Source: an uncultured Eubacteriales bacterium | GTDB lineage: Bacteria; Bacillota; Clostridia; Oscillospirales; Acutalibacteraceae | Assembly: GCA_934486705.1 (NCBI GenBank) | Contig: CAKSQS010000011.1 | Span: 1 to 62,932, forward strand | Direction: 5' to 3' | Length of the DNA stretch: 62,932 nt | Shown: positions 1 to 8,748 of the stretch, one piece after another | Position numbering within the stretch: the stretch's first letter is position 1 | Layout of the letters: the number at the start of each line of letters is the position of its first letter | Notes under the pieces: model-generated | What the model was told of the DNA's origin: nothing | The model's database searches: none | Seen by the model: only the letters and a program-made list of their open reading frames with translations | Translations under genes and position numbers: made by a program

Positions 1-540
1 TCGGTTAGAAAACGGTTACAACTGATCTTGGAACGGGCGGGCTGTAAAAAGGTGCGCTTTCACGATTTGCGTCACACCTTTGCGACCATGGCGCTGGAGC
101 ACGGTATGGATGTGAAAACGCTCTCGGCAACCATAGGCCATGTGTCATCTGCAACCACGCTGGATATTTACAGCCATATCACCGATACTATGCAAAGGCA
201 GGCGGCGGCAAGGATTGACCGCGAGATTGCAGGGGCTGACACGCCCATTCCCGAGCCGAACGCAACGGACAAGGCAAGTGACAGTGAAGCAACCGATCAG
301 CCGACAGAACCGAAATTTGAGCCTTACAAGGGCAAGATACGCAAGTCCGGAACAGGTTGCGTGACGATGATTAACGACCACCTGTACGAGGGGCGGTACA
401 CACCAACCAATGCCTACGGCAAGCGGGAAAGCCACAATATCTACGCGAAAACGCGCGAGGAATGCGAAGAAAAGCTCGCGGAAATGATTGTGCAGGTCAA
501 GGCGCAAATCAAGGCGGAAAAAGGCAAAATGACAGGGTGA
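1..540 (+). CDS. Tyrosine recombinase (integrase), C-terminal part; 5' end outside window
   Basis: The reading frame is open from base 1, so this is the C-terminal part of a site-specific tyrosine recombinase. The catalytic core is visible: HDLRHTFAT (box II His-x-x-Arg), IGH with the second histidine, and DIYSH with the nucleophilic tyrosine. After the core comes a linker rich in Asp, Pro and Glu and then a ~65-residue module with GRYTPTNAYGKRE and TREECEEKLAEMI. That module resembles the AP2-like arm-site DNA-binding domain that Tn916-type integrases normally carry at the N-terminus, so its position here is unusual. The gene would excise or integrate a mobile element whose end lies next to the tRNA-Pro gene. 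The stop codon sits inside a hairpin. Family call is firm; the role of the C-terminal module is inferred. Confidence 0.9.
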   Translation, partial: SVRKRLQLILERAGCKKVRFHDLRHTFATMALEHGMDVKTLSATIGHVSSATTLDIYSHITDTMQRQAAARIDREIAGADTPIPEPNATDKASDSEATDQPTEPKFEPYKGKIRKSGTGCVTMINDHLYEGRYTPTNAYGKRESHNIYAKTREECEEKLAEMIVQVKAQIKAEKGKMTG

Positions 541-560
541 CTGAAAAAGTCACCCTGTCA
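530..560 (-). terminator. 12-bp hairpin between convergent integrase and regulator genes
   Basis: TGACAGGGTGAC at 530-541 pairs perfectly with GTCACCCTGTCA at 549-560 around a 7-nt loop. On the minus strand it is followed by a TTTTGCCTTTTT tract, so it fits as terminator of the minus-strand regulator. On the plus strand it has no U-run but holds the integrase stop codon. Confidence 0.6.
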
Positions 561-605
561 AAATTTGAGATGCAGTAGACAAAGAATAGCGGTTGTCGTA
601 ATATG

Positions 606-1415
606 CTATGATAGTTTTAATGGAAAATCACCGAAACCCATGCAACAAGAGATGCCGTTCAATGAGATTTTTTGCATTTCCATGGTAGCAAGTAGAACAC
701 ACAGGCAAGTGTGATACATACTGTTGATTTCATAGGTTTTTCCGAGTGATTTGTGCTTGGATTCTTTTTCGATGACAAGAGAGTTTTGAATCAGTTTGTC
801 CAGTGCAGCACGCAAAGTAATATCGTCAAAATTCAGTTTTTCTTGAAGCTCATCGTAGCTAATATCACTCATGGAGATGATAGCCATAGCGGTAAGCAGC
901 GCACTTTTATCTGACAATGCACCGAATATTACTGATGAAAATACTGCAGTTTCCGGTGTAATGTCCTCAAAAAAGCGTCTTGTTATGATAGCTCCGTAGC
1001 CTTTTCCGCTGAGAAGCGAGACGCCGTTTTCGTCCGTTATGTGAGTCGGCTCATCGTACATCAGCTCTTTTCCACGCAGGTTTCCATGTGAAATTCCATG
1101 ATGAGCAGAGGCAAATATTTTGAGCGCTTCTTCATAGGAATCTTTGCTCATCAACGGAAAAGACGAAACCTTCGTCCGTATTTTATCATAGATGTCATCG
1201 TAGGTGTAATCTTTTCCGTAAAATAGGTAGTCCACGCTTACATGAAAATAATCGGCAATCAGCGGCAGTGTCATGGTATCGGGCTGACAGGTATTCGTTT
1301 CCCACTTCGATACCGCTTGCGACGATACATTGAGGGCTGTGGCAAGCTGTTCCTGAGTGACTCCTGCTGTCTTTCTCAAATCGGTAATGTTTTTGGATAT
1401 GTTTATGCTGTTCAT
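606..1415 (-). CDS. XRE-family HTH transcriptional regulator
   Basis: The 269-residue protein begins with a Cro/C1-type helix-turn-helix (residues ~6-65; GVTQEQLATALNVSSQAVSKWE is the recognition region), followed by the LIADYFHVSVDYLF segment that usually closes this domain. The remaining ~200 residues include a predicted winged-helix-like stretch (residues ~195-235, ISYDELQEKLNF...LIQNSLVIEKES). The start is supported by GGAGG six bases before ATG. It is convergent with the integrase and read away from the tRNA gene, as expected for the regulator module of an integrative element. Its target is unknown; control of the element's own genes is an inference. Confidence 0.85.
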   Translation of the reverse strand: MNSINISKNITDLRKTAGVTQEQLATALNVSSQAVSKWETNTCQPDTMTLPLIADYFHVSVDYLFYGKDYTYDDIYDKIRTKVSSFPLMSKDSYEEALKIFASAHHGISHGNLRGKELMYDEPTHITDENGVSLLSGKGYGAIITRRFFEDITPETAVFSSVIFGALSDKSALLTAMAIISMSDISYDELQEKLNFDDITLRAALDKLIQNSLVIEKESKHKSLGKTYEINSMYHTCLCVLLATMEMQKISLNGISCCMGFGDFPLKLS

Positions 1416-1462
1416 ATGAATCCTCCGAGTTTATTTCCGTGTGCACATCAGATTGTACTTAA

Positions 1463-1490
1463 ATTATATCACATCTTCAAAACAAATCAA
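1463..1490 (-). promoter_or_regulatory. Sigma-A promoter of the XRE regulator
   Basis: Read on the minus strand: TTGATT (1490-1485), a 16-bp spacer, then TATAAT (1468-1463), about 48 bp before the start codon. Confidence 0.6.
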
Positions 1491-1629
1491 CAACGCAAAA
1501 CGGCAGGTTTGAAACCGTTGGTTGAGTGGAAAACATATTTCCGCTTGTGGGTTTCAAAAGATGCAACAAAACTTGTGTTTTTAAACACTGAAAATTTGCC
1601 GATGTGGCGGCGAAATCAAATTGTAAGCA
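1491..1629. other. Non-coding junction with inverted repeats between regulator and tRNA-Pro terminator
   Basis: No convincing gene is seen. GGTTTGAAACC (1506-1516) is itself a palindrome, and its TTTGAAACC part is repeated in inverse at 1550-1558. GTGTTT/AAACAC forms another short palindrome near 1576-1589. These may be binding sites for the element's regulator or recombinase, but nothing here proves it. Confidence 0.35.
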
Positions 1630-1677
1630 AAAAAACAGCCGAAAGTGGGGCGGAAAACCTCATTTTCGGCTGTTTTT
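1630..1677 (-). terminator. Terminator downstream of tRNA-Pro
   Basis: On the minus strand an A-run is followed by ACAGCCGAAA...TTTCGGCTGT and a T7 tract. The hairpin starts directly after the tRNA CCA end. It is symmetrical enough to work from both sides. Confidence 0.75.
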
Positions 1678-1754
1678 TGGTCGGAGTGACAGGGTTCGAA
1701 CCTGCGGCATCGACATCCCAAATGTCGCGCGCTACCAACTGCGCCACACCCCGA
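1678..1754 (-). tRNA. tRNA-Pro (anticodon TGG), CCA encoded
   Basis: Read on the minus strand, the acceptor stem TCGGGGT pairs with ACTCCGA, with one G-T pair. The D-arm contains GTTGGTAGC, the anticodon stem CGACA/TGTCG encloses the loop TTTGGGA with anticodon TGG, and the T-arm contains GGTTCGAACC. The sequence then runs straight into a genomically encoded CCA. Its 3' end points toward the integrase, the classic layout for tRNA-targeted integration. Confidence 0.95.
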
Positions 1755-2052
1755 TAGTTATTTAATTGTGGTCGTGTAGGTGGTCAAATCTGTGGTCAAA
1801 CACAGTTTTGACTGCCTTTTTTCATTTTCCGAACCGCCCGAAATACGCACGGTTGAAGGGTTTTCGGCGGTTTTCGCTTTCGTGCGGTGCGAACACCGTC
1901 TATGCTCCCAAACCACCCGCGCTACACCCGGATTTATACTGATAACAAAGTTATTATATAAAAATCGCTTTGTTTTGTCAATAGTGAAATACGCGGTATG
2001 CCGCAAAAATGCAAATTGAAATAATTTGTCTCGAAAAAATCTAAATTTTCTA
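1755..2052. other. Intergenic region upstream of tRNA-Pro and cdaA
   Basis: No gene supported. Near the tRNA, on the minus strand, two TTGACC boxes and a TTAAATA stretch could form the tRNA promoter. CGGTGCGAACACCG at about 1886-1899 is a short perfect hairpin. The rest is AT-rich leader for cdaA. Confidence 0.4.
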
Positions 2053-2081
2053 TTGAACGGCGGGAAATTTTATGGTAAAAT
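2053..2081 (+). promoter_or_regulatory. Sigma-A promoter of cdaA
   Basis: TTGAAC (2053-2058), a 17-bp spacer and TAAAAT (2076-2081), leaving a leader of about 30 nt before the GTG start. Confidence 0.75.
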
Positions 2082-2116
2082 AAAGTGTAAATCAGGGAGT
2101 AAAGGATTGTTGACAG

Positions 2117-3046
2117 GTGAGCAGCATATTAAATGCTATTTATGCATTCTGGAATCAGATAATTTACGCTGTCGCCGGTATGCGTATACCGTTTGATATT
2201 ATAGATATACTGCTTATGGCGTATATCATTTATAAGGCTATAGGTTTTTTGCGCGAAACACGCGCGGGGCAGCTTGCAAAGGGGCTTGTTATACTTTTTG
2301 CAATTTACCTTGTTGCAAACTGGTGGAATTTAACCACAATGAAGTGGATACTGTCGCGCTTTGTGGATTACATTATAATTGCCGTGGCAATTATATTTCA
2401 GCCGGAGCTGCGGCGTATTCTCGAAAGAGTGGGGCATACGAAATTCGTCGGTTCGCACGGCTCTTCCCTTGAATCCGAGCCGCTTGAGGATTGCATAGAT
2501 AAGGTCAGCCGCGCGGCGGGAATTATGCAGGAAAGCAAAACCGGCGCGCTTATAGTGTTTGAGCGGTCAACACAGCTCGGCGAAATAATCGATACAGGCA
2601 CGGTGATAAACGCCGACCCTTCGGTGCAAATGATAAACAACGTGTTTTTCCCGAAATCTCCGCTGCACGACGGCGCTATGATAATAAGAGACGCGCGGCT
2701 TTACGCCGCAGGCTGTATTTTGCCGCTTACCCAGCGCGAGGATATATCCTCGCAGCTCGGAACGCGCCACAGGGCGGCCATAGGTATGACCGAAAATTCC
2801 GACGCGGTGGTGCTTGTGGTATCTGAGGAAACGGGAAATATCTCGATAGTTTCAAACGGTCGGATAGAGCGTAATTTCAACGCTATCTCCGCAAGAGCAA
2901 AGCTCGGCGAGCTGCTTTTATCCGAAGAAAAGAGCGACGGCGGCAGCCCGATCTTGACAAGGCTTAAAAGCATAAATCCGTTCGGAAAAACCAAAGGAAA
3001 GGAAGCGGCAGGGTCAAATGATACGGAAAATAAAAATTCCCGCTGA
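2117..3046 (+). CDS. cdaA: Diadenylate cyclase CdaA (c-di-AMP synthase)
   Basis: A membrane-bound enzyme that condenses two ATP into c-di-AMP, the second messenger controlling potassium and osmolyte transport and cell-wall balance in Firmicutes. Three hydrophobic helices fill residues ~10-100, followed by a DisA-N catalytic domain. Both signature motifs are intact: LHDGAM (residues ~182-187) and GTRHRAA (~214-220). The 309-residue length is slightly long because of a polar tail of ~40 residues (ending KGKEAAGSNDTENKNSR). The GTG at 2117 is the first possible start, because an in-frame TGA lies just upstream. It overlaps the YbbR gene by 29 bp, the conserved cdaA-cdaR pairing. Confidence 0.95.
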   Translation: MSSILNAIYAFWNQIIYAVAGMRIPFDIIDILLMAYIIYKAIGFLRETRAGQLAKGLVILFAIYLVANWWNLTTMKWILSRFVDYIIIAVAIIFQPELRRILERVGHTKFVGSHGSSLESEPLEDCIDKVSRAAGIMQESKTGALIVFERSTQLGEIIDTGTVINADPSVQMINNVFFPKSPLHDGAMIIRDARLYAAGCILPLTQREDISSQLGTRHRAAIGMTENSDAVVLVVSEETGNISIVSNGRIERNFNAISARAKLGELLLSEEKSDGGSPILTRLKSINPFGKTKGKEAAGSNDTENKNSR

Positions 3047-4292
3047 TTTTTCTTTAAGGCGCTTACTTTACAATAAGCGGTTTACAATTCCTTTTTCCGT
3101 TATTACGGCGTTTATATTCTGGCTTGTTATTATGATAAACCAAAACCCGGATATCGACCGTACCTTTACCGATATTCCGCTTAATATAACCCTTGATAAC
3201 ACCTATGCGGCGGAAAATCATATGGAGATAATAGGGGATATTTCCGAAAAGAAATTTACCGTTACCATAAACGGACCGAGCTATGTTGTGAGCGCGCTGA
3301 AATCCTCTGATTTTTATGTTTATGCGTCGGCTGCGGCAATCAATTCGCCGGGAGAATATCAGCTTGAAGTATCGGGCGCACGCAATACCGCGATTACTGA
3401 CTATAACATTGTAACCATAACGCCATCAACCGTGAGCCTTTATTTCGACTATGTTGATACCAAGGAGTTCACCATAACCGCCAAGGCGGACGGCGTAGCC
3501 GCAACAGACGGTCTGGTTGCCGAAACGCCTGTTGTAAGCGGCACGGAAAGCGATACCATAACAATTAAAGGTCCGCGCACGGTTATGAACAAAATCGATT
3601 CGGTAGTGGCTTATGCGGCGGTTAATAAGACCCTTTCGGAAAGCGCTACGTATAACGCGGAAATTCAGCTTTTTGATGAGGACGGAAACGCCGTTGATAA
3701 ATCAAACCTGACGCTCAGCGAAACGGCGGTAAAGGTGACTGTGCCGATTTCAAAGAAGAAGACCGTGCCTGTGGTGGCAGACTTTACAAAGCTGCCGTCC
3801 GGTATAACAAAAAGCAGCATAGCATATACCGTGGATCACGACAGCGTTACGGTTATAGGAACGCCCGACGCGATTGATAAAATAACACAGGTATCACTGT
3901 CGCCGATTGATATTACCACTATCTCGGTAAGCTCAAACCGCGCCGAGGTTTCGGCAAAGCTGCCCGAGGGCGTGAGAATACTCGATTCGATAGAGCATTT
4001 CACCGTAACGGTGGATACCTCGGGGTATGCCGAAAAAACACTCAATATTTCAGATGTGCGCTATACCGGGCTTTCTTCGGGGCTTAACGCCACAACCGAT
4101 ACCGTAATACGGAATGTTAAGATATGCGGTGCTAAGGCTGTTATAGCAAGACTTAAAGACTCGGAGGTTTACGCAACGGTCGATTTGTCCGATAAAGCCG
4201 CGGGCGAGCATACCGTAACCGTGACGGTGAAATCGGGTCAGAATAACATCTGGCAGGTAGGCACATACACAACTACCGTTAAAATTAAGTAA
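3018..4292 (+). CDS. cdaR: YbbR-domain protein, CdaA regulator CdaR
   Basis: A 424-residue protein with a short cytosolic N-terminus, one membrane helix (about residues 23-41, FSVITAFIFWLVIMI) and a large extracytoplasmic part made of repeated YbbR domains, visible as recurring valine-rich beta units such as KKFTVTINGP and TITIKGP. In Bacillus and relatives CdaR binds CdaA in the membrane and tunes c-di-AMP synthesis. The coding overlap with cdaA suggests translational coupling. Four YbbR-like units seem present, but exact borders cannot be set by eye. Confidence 0.9.
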   Translation: MIRKIKIPADFSLRRLLYNKRFTIPFSVITAFIFWLVIMINQNPDIDRTFTDIPLNITLDNTYAAENHMEIIGDISEKKFTVTINGPSYVVSALKSSDFYVYASAAAINSPGEYQLEVSGARNTAITDYNIVTITPSTVSLYFDYVDTKEFTITAKADGVAATDGLVAETPVVSGTESDTITIKGPRTVMNKIDSVVAYAAVNKTLSESATYNAEIQLFDEDGNAVDKSNLTLSETAVKVTVPISKKKTVPVVADFTKLPSGITKSSIAYTVDHDSVTVIGTPDAIDKITQVSLSPIDITTISVSSNRAEVSAKLPEGVRILDSIEHFTVTVDTSGYAEKTLNISDVRYTGLSSGLNATTDTVIRNVKICGAKAVIARLKDSEVYATVDLSDKAAGEHTVTVTVKSGQNNIWQVGTYTTTVKIK

Positions 4293-4303
4293 ATAAGGTG
4301 ATT

Positions 4304-4332
4304 TTGTCATTTTCCCCGCCTCATCATATAAT
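4304..4332 (+). promoter_or_regulatory. Sigma-A promoter before the small membrane protein / recD2
   Basis: TTGTCA (4304-4309), a 17-bp spacer and a perfect TATAAT (4327-4332). It begins 12 bp after the cdaR stop and predicts transcription from about 4339, upstream of the ATG at 4353. Confidence 0.8.
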
Positions 4333-4352
4333 GTAGTATGTGGGGTGGGGAA

Positions 4353-4694
4353 ATGATTAAATACATACTTATTTTAGGCGGAATTTGTTTTTCAATGCTG
4401 GGTCTTGCGGAGTTTTTGCACGGCTTAAAGACGAAAATTTTATCTTCGGGCAAAAGGGGCGTTACCTATGCGGTGATCTTCCTTACAGGCGATAACCCCG
4501 AGGGGCAAATAGCCTTTGCGGCAGAGCAGCGCATATGGCTCGGCAACGGCTATGCCGACCATATAATCGCCGTGAACGCGGGGCTTAGCGAGGATGAAGA
4601 CAAAAGCTGCAAAGAAGCTGCCGCAAAATACGGCGTTATTTATTGCAGGGCTGATGAATTGACGGAAAAAACGGCTGAATTTATGCCGCTTTGA
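4353..4694 (+). CDS. Small membrane-associated protein of unknown function
   Basis: A 113-residue protein with one N-terminal hydrophobic helix (IKYILILGGICFSMLGLAEF) and a soluble domain of ~85 residues. ATG 4353 is preferred over the in-frame ATG at 4338 because GGTGGGG lies just ahead of it and because 4338 coincides with the expected transcription start. I do not recognise the family. It lies 18 bp before recD2 and behind its own strong promoter, so the two are probably co-transcribed. Confidence 0.65.
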   Translation: MIKYILILGGICFSMLGLAEFLHGLKTKILSSGKRGVTYAVIFLTGDNPEGQIAFAAEQRIWLGNGYADHIIAVNAGLSEDEDKSCKEAAAKYGVIYCRADELTEKTAEFMPL

Positions 4695-4712
4695 GAGCGA
4701 GGGAAATTTTCT

Positions 4713-6953
4713 ATGGCAGAGGAAGTAACCGCAGGGGTTACGGACATTTCGGGAACGGTTGAAAGAATTACATACAGAAATCAGAGCAACAGCTATACCG
4801 TAGCCGAGGTAAAGCTGCCCGGAGAAACCGTTACCGTTGTGGGTATGCTGCCGTTTTTAACAGAGGGCGACTGCGCCGTGTTTTACGGCGAATACACCGT
4901 TCACCCGACCTACGGCAGGCAGTTCAAGGCGGAAAGCTTTGAGCGTAAAACGCCCGAAAACGCCGCCGCGGTGCTGCGGTATTTATCATCAGGCGCTATA
5001 AGGGGCGTAGGACCTGCCACCGCGCAGAGAATTGTGGAAAAATTCGGCACGGATACGCTTGATATAATTCAAAACCGACCGCAGGAGTTAGCGTCGATAA
5101 AGGGAATATCCCTATCAAAGGCAAAAGCGATATCCGAAGAGTACAACAAGCAGTACGGCGTAAGGGATATAATGCTTATGCTTTCAAAATATAATGTAAC
5201 GCCCGACAGATGCTTAAATATATTTAAGCATTTCGGCGCGCAATCGGTTGATACTATAAAGAAAAACCCCTATGTGCTGTGCGAAGAGGGGCTTGATTTT
5301 CGCTTTGAAACTGCCGAGGATATAGCGGCGGATATTGAGTTTGATAAACAAAGCGAGCTGCGAATTACGGCGGGGCTTGAATATGTGCTGCGAAAAAATC
5401 TTTTAAACGGGCACACCTGCCTGCCGCGCGCAAAGCTTTCAGAGGTTGCCTGCCGCTTGCTTGAATGCCCGCCCGATACGGCGGAAAGCGCCTGCGACAG
5501 GCTTATAGAGTGTTTCAGGATAAAGGAAAAAAACATTATGGGGGTTGAGTATTTATCAATTCCCGCATATTACTCGGCAGAGGAGCATATAGCGGCGCGG
5601 CTGCTTGCGGTAAAGCGGTATATCGACCGCAGCATAACCGCCGACGCGCTTGAAATTGACAACGTGGAGCGGCAGCTCGGAATAAAATTTGAGGAATTAC
5701 AGCGCAAAGCCATAACCGAGGCGTTTGAAAGCGGTATTTTGGTGCTGACGGGCGGACCGGGCACGGGCAAAACCACAACGCTTAACGCCATTATAAAGCT
5801 TTTTGAAAACCGCGGCTTAGAGCCCGAGCTTGCAGCCCCCACGGGGCGCGCGGCAAAGCGGATGACCGAGCTTACGGGCAGAGAGGCAAAGACAATTCAC
5901 CGCCTGCTTGAAGTGGAGTGGACCGACGGCGACCGCCAGCAATTTTCGCGCAATGAGAAAAACCCGCTTTCTTGCGAGGTTATTATTATTGACGAGGCTT
6001 CAATGATTGACGCGCTGCTTTTCGATAATCTTTTAAAGGCACTGCGGCTTTCCTGCCGCATAATTTTGGTGGGGGATTCCGACCAGCTGCCGAGCATAGG
6101 CGCGGGCAATGTGTTAGGGGATATTTTAGCGTCGGATATGTTCCCGTCGATAAGGCTTAACAAGGTGTTCAGGCAGGCAAGCCAAAGTATGATAATCACC
6201 AATGCTCACGCAATTATAAACGGCGAACCGCCCGATTTTTCAAATAAAAATTCCGATTGCTTTTTCCTTAAAAGGACAAGCCGCGCAGATGTCAGCCGCA
6301 CCGTAACCGAGCTTGTAAGCGAGCGGCTGCCCGCCGCATATAATTTCGACCCGATACGGGATATTCAGGTTTTATGCCCTTCAAGGCTGCTTGATACGGG
6401 CACGGTAAACCTCAATAATATGCTGCAAACGGCGCTTAACCCCGATACGGGCAGAAAAGCGCAGCTAAGCTACAAGGGCATATATTTCCGCGTGGGCGAT
6501 AAGGTAATGCAGACCAAAAATAACTATGACCTGCAATACAAGCGCGACGGCGGCGAGTACGGCACGGGGGTTTTTAACGGCGACGTGGGGTATATAACCG
6601 ATATTGACAAGCGCGGCGGCATTATGACCGTAAGGTTTGATGACAGAACGGTTACATATTTTTCGGAAGACCTATCCCAGCTTGAACCTGCATATGCCGT
6701 TACGGTGCATAAAAGCCAGGGAAGCGAGTACGATTGCGTGGTGCTGCCGCTTTATGACGTGCCTGCAAGGCTTCGCTACCGCAATTTGCTTTACACCGCG
6801 GTTACAAGGGCTAAAAAGCTGCTTGTGGCTGTGGGGGATGAGGGCATATGGCTTGAAATGGCAGCTAACGACAGAAAAACGCTGCGATATACTTTTTTAA
6901 AACAATTCCTAAAGGAAGCGGATGTTTATGCTGCGGGTAATATCGGTTCTTAA
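4713..6953 (+). CDS. recD2: RecD2-type DNA helicase (RecD/TraA family)
   Basis: A superfamily 1B 5'-3' DNA helicase of 746 residues, the usual length for stand-alone RecD2 without RecBC. The N-terminal OB-like region is followed by helix-hairpin-helix segments (GAIRGVGPATAQRIVEKFG, ELASIKGISLSKAKAI). The motor has Walker A GGPGTGKTT (~346-354), Walker B VIIIDEASM (~421-429), GDSDQLPS, and the C-terminal motifs VTVHKSQGSE and YTAVTRAKK. RecD2 acts in recombination repair and replication-fork rescue. The last codons overlap the comF start by 32 bp. Confidence 0.95.
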   Translation: MAEEVTAGVTDISGTVERITYRNQSNSYTVAEVKLPGETVTVVGMLPFLTEGDCAVFYGEYTVHPTYGRQFKAESFERKTPENAAAVLRYLSSGAIRGVGPATAQRIVEKFGTDTLDIIQNRPQELASIKGISLSKAKAISEEYNKQYGVRDIMLMLSKYNVTPDRCLNIFKHFGAQSVDTIKKNPYVLCEEGLDFRFETAEDIAADIEFDKQSELRITAGLEYVLRKNLLNGHTCLPRAKLSEVACRLLECPPDTAESACDRLIECFRIKEKNIMGVEYLSIPAYYSAEEHIAARLLAVKRYIDRSITADALEIDNVERQLGIKFEELQRKAITEAFESGILVLTGGPGTGKTTTLNAIIKLFENRGLEPELAAPTGRAAKRMTELTGREAKTIHRLLEVEWTDGDRQQFSRNEKNPLSCEVIIIDEASMIDALLFDNLLKALRLSCRIILVGDSDQLPSIGAGNVLGDILASDMFPSIRLNKVFRQASQSMIITNAHAIINGEPPDFSNKNSDCFFLKRTSRADVSRTVTELVSERLPAAYNFDPIRDIQVLCPSRLLDTGTVNLNNMLQTALNPDTGRKAQLSYKGIYFRVGDKVMQTKNNYDLQYKRDGGEYGTGVFNGDVGYITDIDKRGGIMTVRFDDRTVTYFSEDLSQLEPAYAVTVHKSQGSEYDCVVLPLYDVPARLRYRNLLYTAVTRAKKLLVAVGDEGIWLEMAANDRKTLRYTFLKQFLKEADVYAAGNIGS

Positions 6954-7644
6954 ATCGGTATTCTTCCCGAAAACCTGCGCCGGCTGCGGCGCGATAATCG
7001 ACGAAGACGACGAGCTGTGCGATTACTGCCACGAAATGCTCGTTCGCTGCGACCCGCTTAAGCGCTGTATGCGCTGCGGGCTTGATAAGAAAAACTGCCA
7101 GTGTAAAAGGCGGACCTTTGCATTTGAAATGTGCATAGCGCCCTTTGTTAATACAGGCGTTGCAAAGCGGGCTATGTATTACTTCAAATACCGCCGCAAA
7201 ATGACCTACGGCACTATGCTTGCAAAGCAAATGGCGCTTTGCGTTAAAAACGAGTACAGAGGGCTGAAATTCGACGGAATCTGTTTTGTGCCCATGCATA
7301 TAAGAAAACGGTTGGAACGCGGCTTTAACCAAACCGAGGTTATGGCGAAAACTATGTCGAATATACTTGAAGTACCTGTGATAAACGCGCTGAAATGCGT
7401 AAAATATGTGCGCTCGCAACATGAGCTGAGCGAAAAGCAAAGACTTGAAAACGTTAAGAATATGTGTGTTGCCACAAGAAATCTTCACGGCAAATCGGTT
7501 TTACTGGTGGACGATATTAAAACCACAGGCGCTACGCTTAACGAATGCGCCTTGCAATTACTTTCCGCCGGTGCGGATTGCGTTTACTGCGTGACCGCGC
7601 TGATAAGCGAAAAGAAAAAGGACGAAAAAAACAAACATAAATAA
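6922..7644 (+). CDS. comF: ComF family phosphoribosyltransferase-like protein
   Basis: A 240-residue protein with an N-terminal cysteine cluster of zinc-finger type (CAGC, CDYC, CMRCG, CQC within residues ~18-57) and a C-terminal phosphoribosyltransferase-fold domain whose PRPP loop VLLVDDIKTTGAT (~193-205) is intact. ComF proteins take part in DNA uptake or recombination during competence, and pairing with a helicase gene is common. The start is ATG 6922 or 6928; AAAGGAAG lies 4 to 10 bases upstream. The tail is very lysine-rich (EKKKDEKNKHK). Confidence 0.9.
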   Translation: MFMLRVISVLKSVFFPKTCAGCGAIIDEDDELCDYCHEMLVRCDPLKRCMRCGLDKKNCQCKRRTFAFEMCIAPFVNTGVAKRAMYYFKYRRKMTYGTMLAKQMALCVKNEYRGLKFDGICFVPMHIRKRLERGFNQTEVMAKTMSNILEVPVINALKCVKYVRSQHELSEKQRLENVKNMCVATRNLHGKSVLLVDDIKTTGATLNECALQLLSAGADCVYCVTALISEKKKDEKNKHK

Positions 7645-7661
7645 TAAATCGGGGGGCAATT

Positions 7662-8684
7662 ATGGCTACAGATATAGGAATAGATTTAGGCTCTTCAAAA
7701 ACCGTTATATTTTCAAGCTCTAAGGTGGTGCTTGAGCTGCCTAATGTTGTAACGGTGGACAGCGAAACATGGGAGCCCGTGTATTACGGCGAAAAAGCAA
7801 AGCAGACAATAGGCAGAACGCCCGAAAGCCTTGTGTGCGTAACGCCGATAGAGCGCGGCGTTATTTCCGATTACGATATAGCCGAACTTATGCTTAAAAA
7901 TTATATGCAGCAGGCGTTCGGCAACCGTATTTTGCGCCCGCGCATAATGGCTACCCTGCCCGCAGGGCTTACGGAGCTTCAGCACCATTCGCTTTCAAAC
8001 GTTATGGAGTCGGCGGGCGGCAGAAACGTATCGGTAATAGAAAGCCCACTGGCAATAGCGTTCGGCTTGGGGCTTGATTTTTCAAAGCCGCGCGGCACTC
8101 TTATTGTGGATATAGGCGCAGGCACTACCGATATAGCAGTAATTTCGCTCGGCGGTATTGCGGTGTGCGAGTCCTTTAAAACCGCCTCGGGCGATTTTGA
8201 TTCTCAAATTGTGCGCTATGTAAGAAAGGAATATAACATAGAAATCGGCGCGCTTACCGCCGAATCGGTCAAAATTAAAATAGGCTCGGCGCTTAAAAGA
8301 GATATTGAGGTGGCGGTTGTGGCTAAGGGTAGAAACGTTTTTTCGGGACTGCCCGAAAGCTTTGAAATATCCTCGGGCGAGGTATACGAGGCGATAATCG
8401 ACACGGTGGACGTTATATGCAACGCCATACGCCAGGTGTTAAACCGCACCGACCCCGACCTTGTAGCCGATATAACCGAGGACGGAATGTACTTAACGGG
8501 CGGCGGCTCGCTGCTTTCGGGTATGGCGGAAAAGCTTGAGAATTATCTCGGCATTTCGGTACATATGCTTGATGACCCTACTCACAGCGTTGTTAAGGGC
8601 GCGGCGGTGGCGCTTAAAAACCCCGGGCTGCTTAAAAATGTGGATTATCAGATGCGCTCTATTAAAGAATTGGCGGTTGAGTAA
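7662..8684 (+). CDS. MreB/Mbl-family actin-like rod-shape protein
   Basis: A 340-residue cytoskeletal ATPase expected to form membrane-bound filaments that guide the cell-wall elongation machinery. It has IGIDLGSSKT (phosphate 1), LIVDIGAGTTD (phosphate 2, ~147-157) and MYLTGGGSLL near the C-terminus (adenosine motif), all in the usual order and spacing. Start supported by a GGGGGGCAA-type ribosome binding site. No mreC/mreD follows, so this may be a second copy rather than the main mreB. Confidence 0.88.
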   Translation: MATDIGIDLGSSKTVIFSSSKVVLELPNVVTVDSETWEPVYYGEKAKQTIGRTPESLVCVTPIERGVISDYDIAELMLKNYMQQAFGNRILRPRIMATLPAGLTELQHHSLSNVMESAGGRNVSVIESPLAIAFGLGLDFSKPRGTLIVDIGAGTTDIAVISLGGIAVCESFKTASGDFDSQIVRYVRKEYNIEIGALTAESVKIKIGSALKRDIEVAVVAKGRNVFSGLPESFEISSGEVYEAIIDTVDVICNAIRQVLNRTDPDLVADITEDGMYLTGGGSLLSGMAEKLENYLGISVHMLDDPTHSVVKGAAVALKNPGLLKNVDYQMRSIKELAVE

Positions 8685-8693
8685 GGGCAGGGA

Positions 8694-8735
8694 ATTAGAC
8701 ATTAGACATTAGATGTTAGACGTTAGACATTAGAT
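8694..8735. repeat. Heptad tandem repeat (RTTAGAY x 6)
   Basis: Six contiguous 7-mers: ATTAGAC, ATTAGAC, ATTAGAT, GTTAGAC, GTTAGAC, ATTAGAT. They lie between the mreB stop and the terminator hairpin. The variants differ only at the first and last bases. Confidence 0.9.
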
Positions 8736-8748
8736 GGTAAATGTTTAT

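Noticed and set aside
1822..1925. Possible tRNA remnant on the minus strand (CCGGGTGTAGCGC followed by a TTCG hairpin)
   Set aside because: Only the first arm-like part looks right; no anticodon or T-arm can be folded, so it is probably chance.
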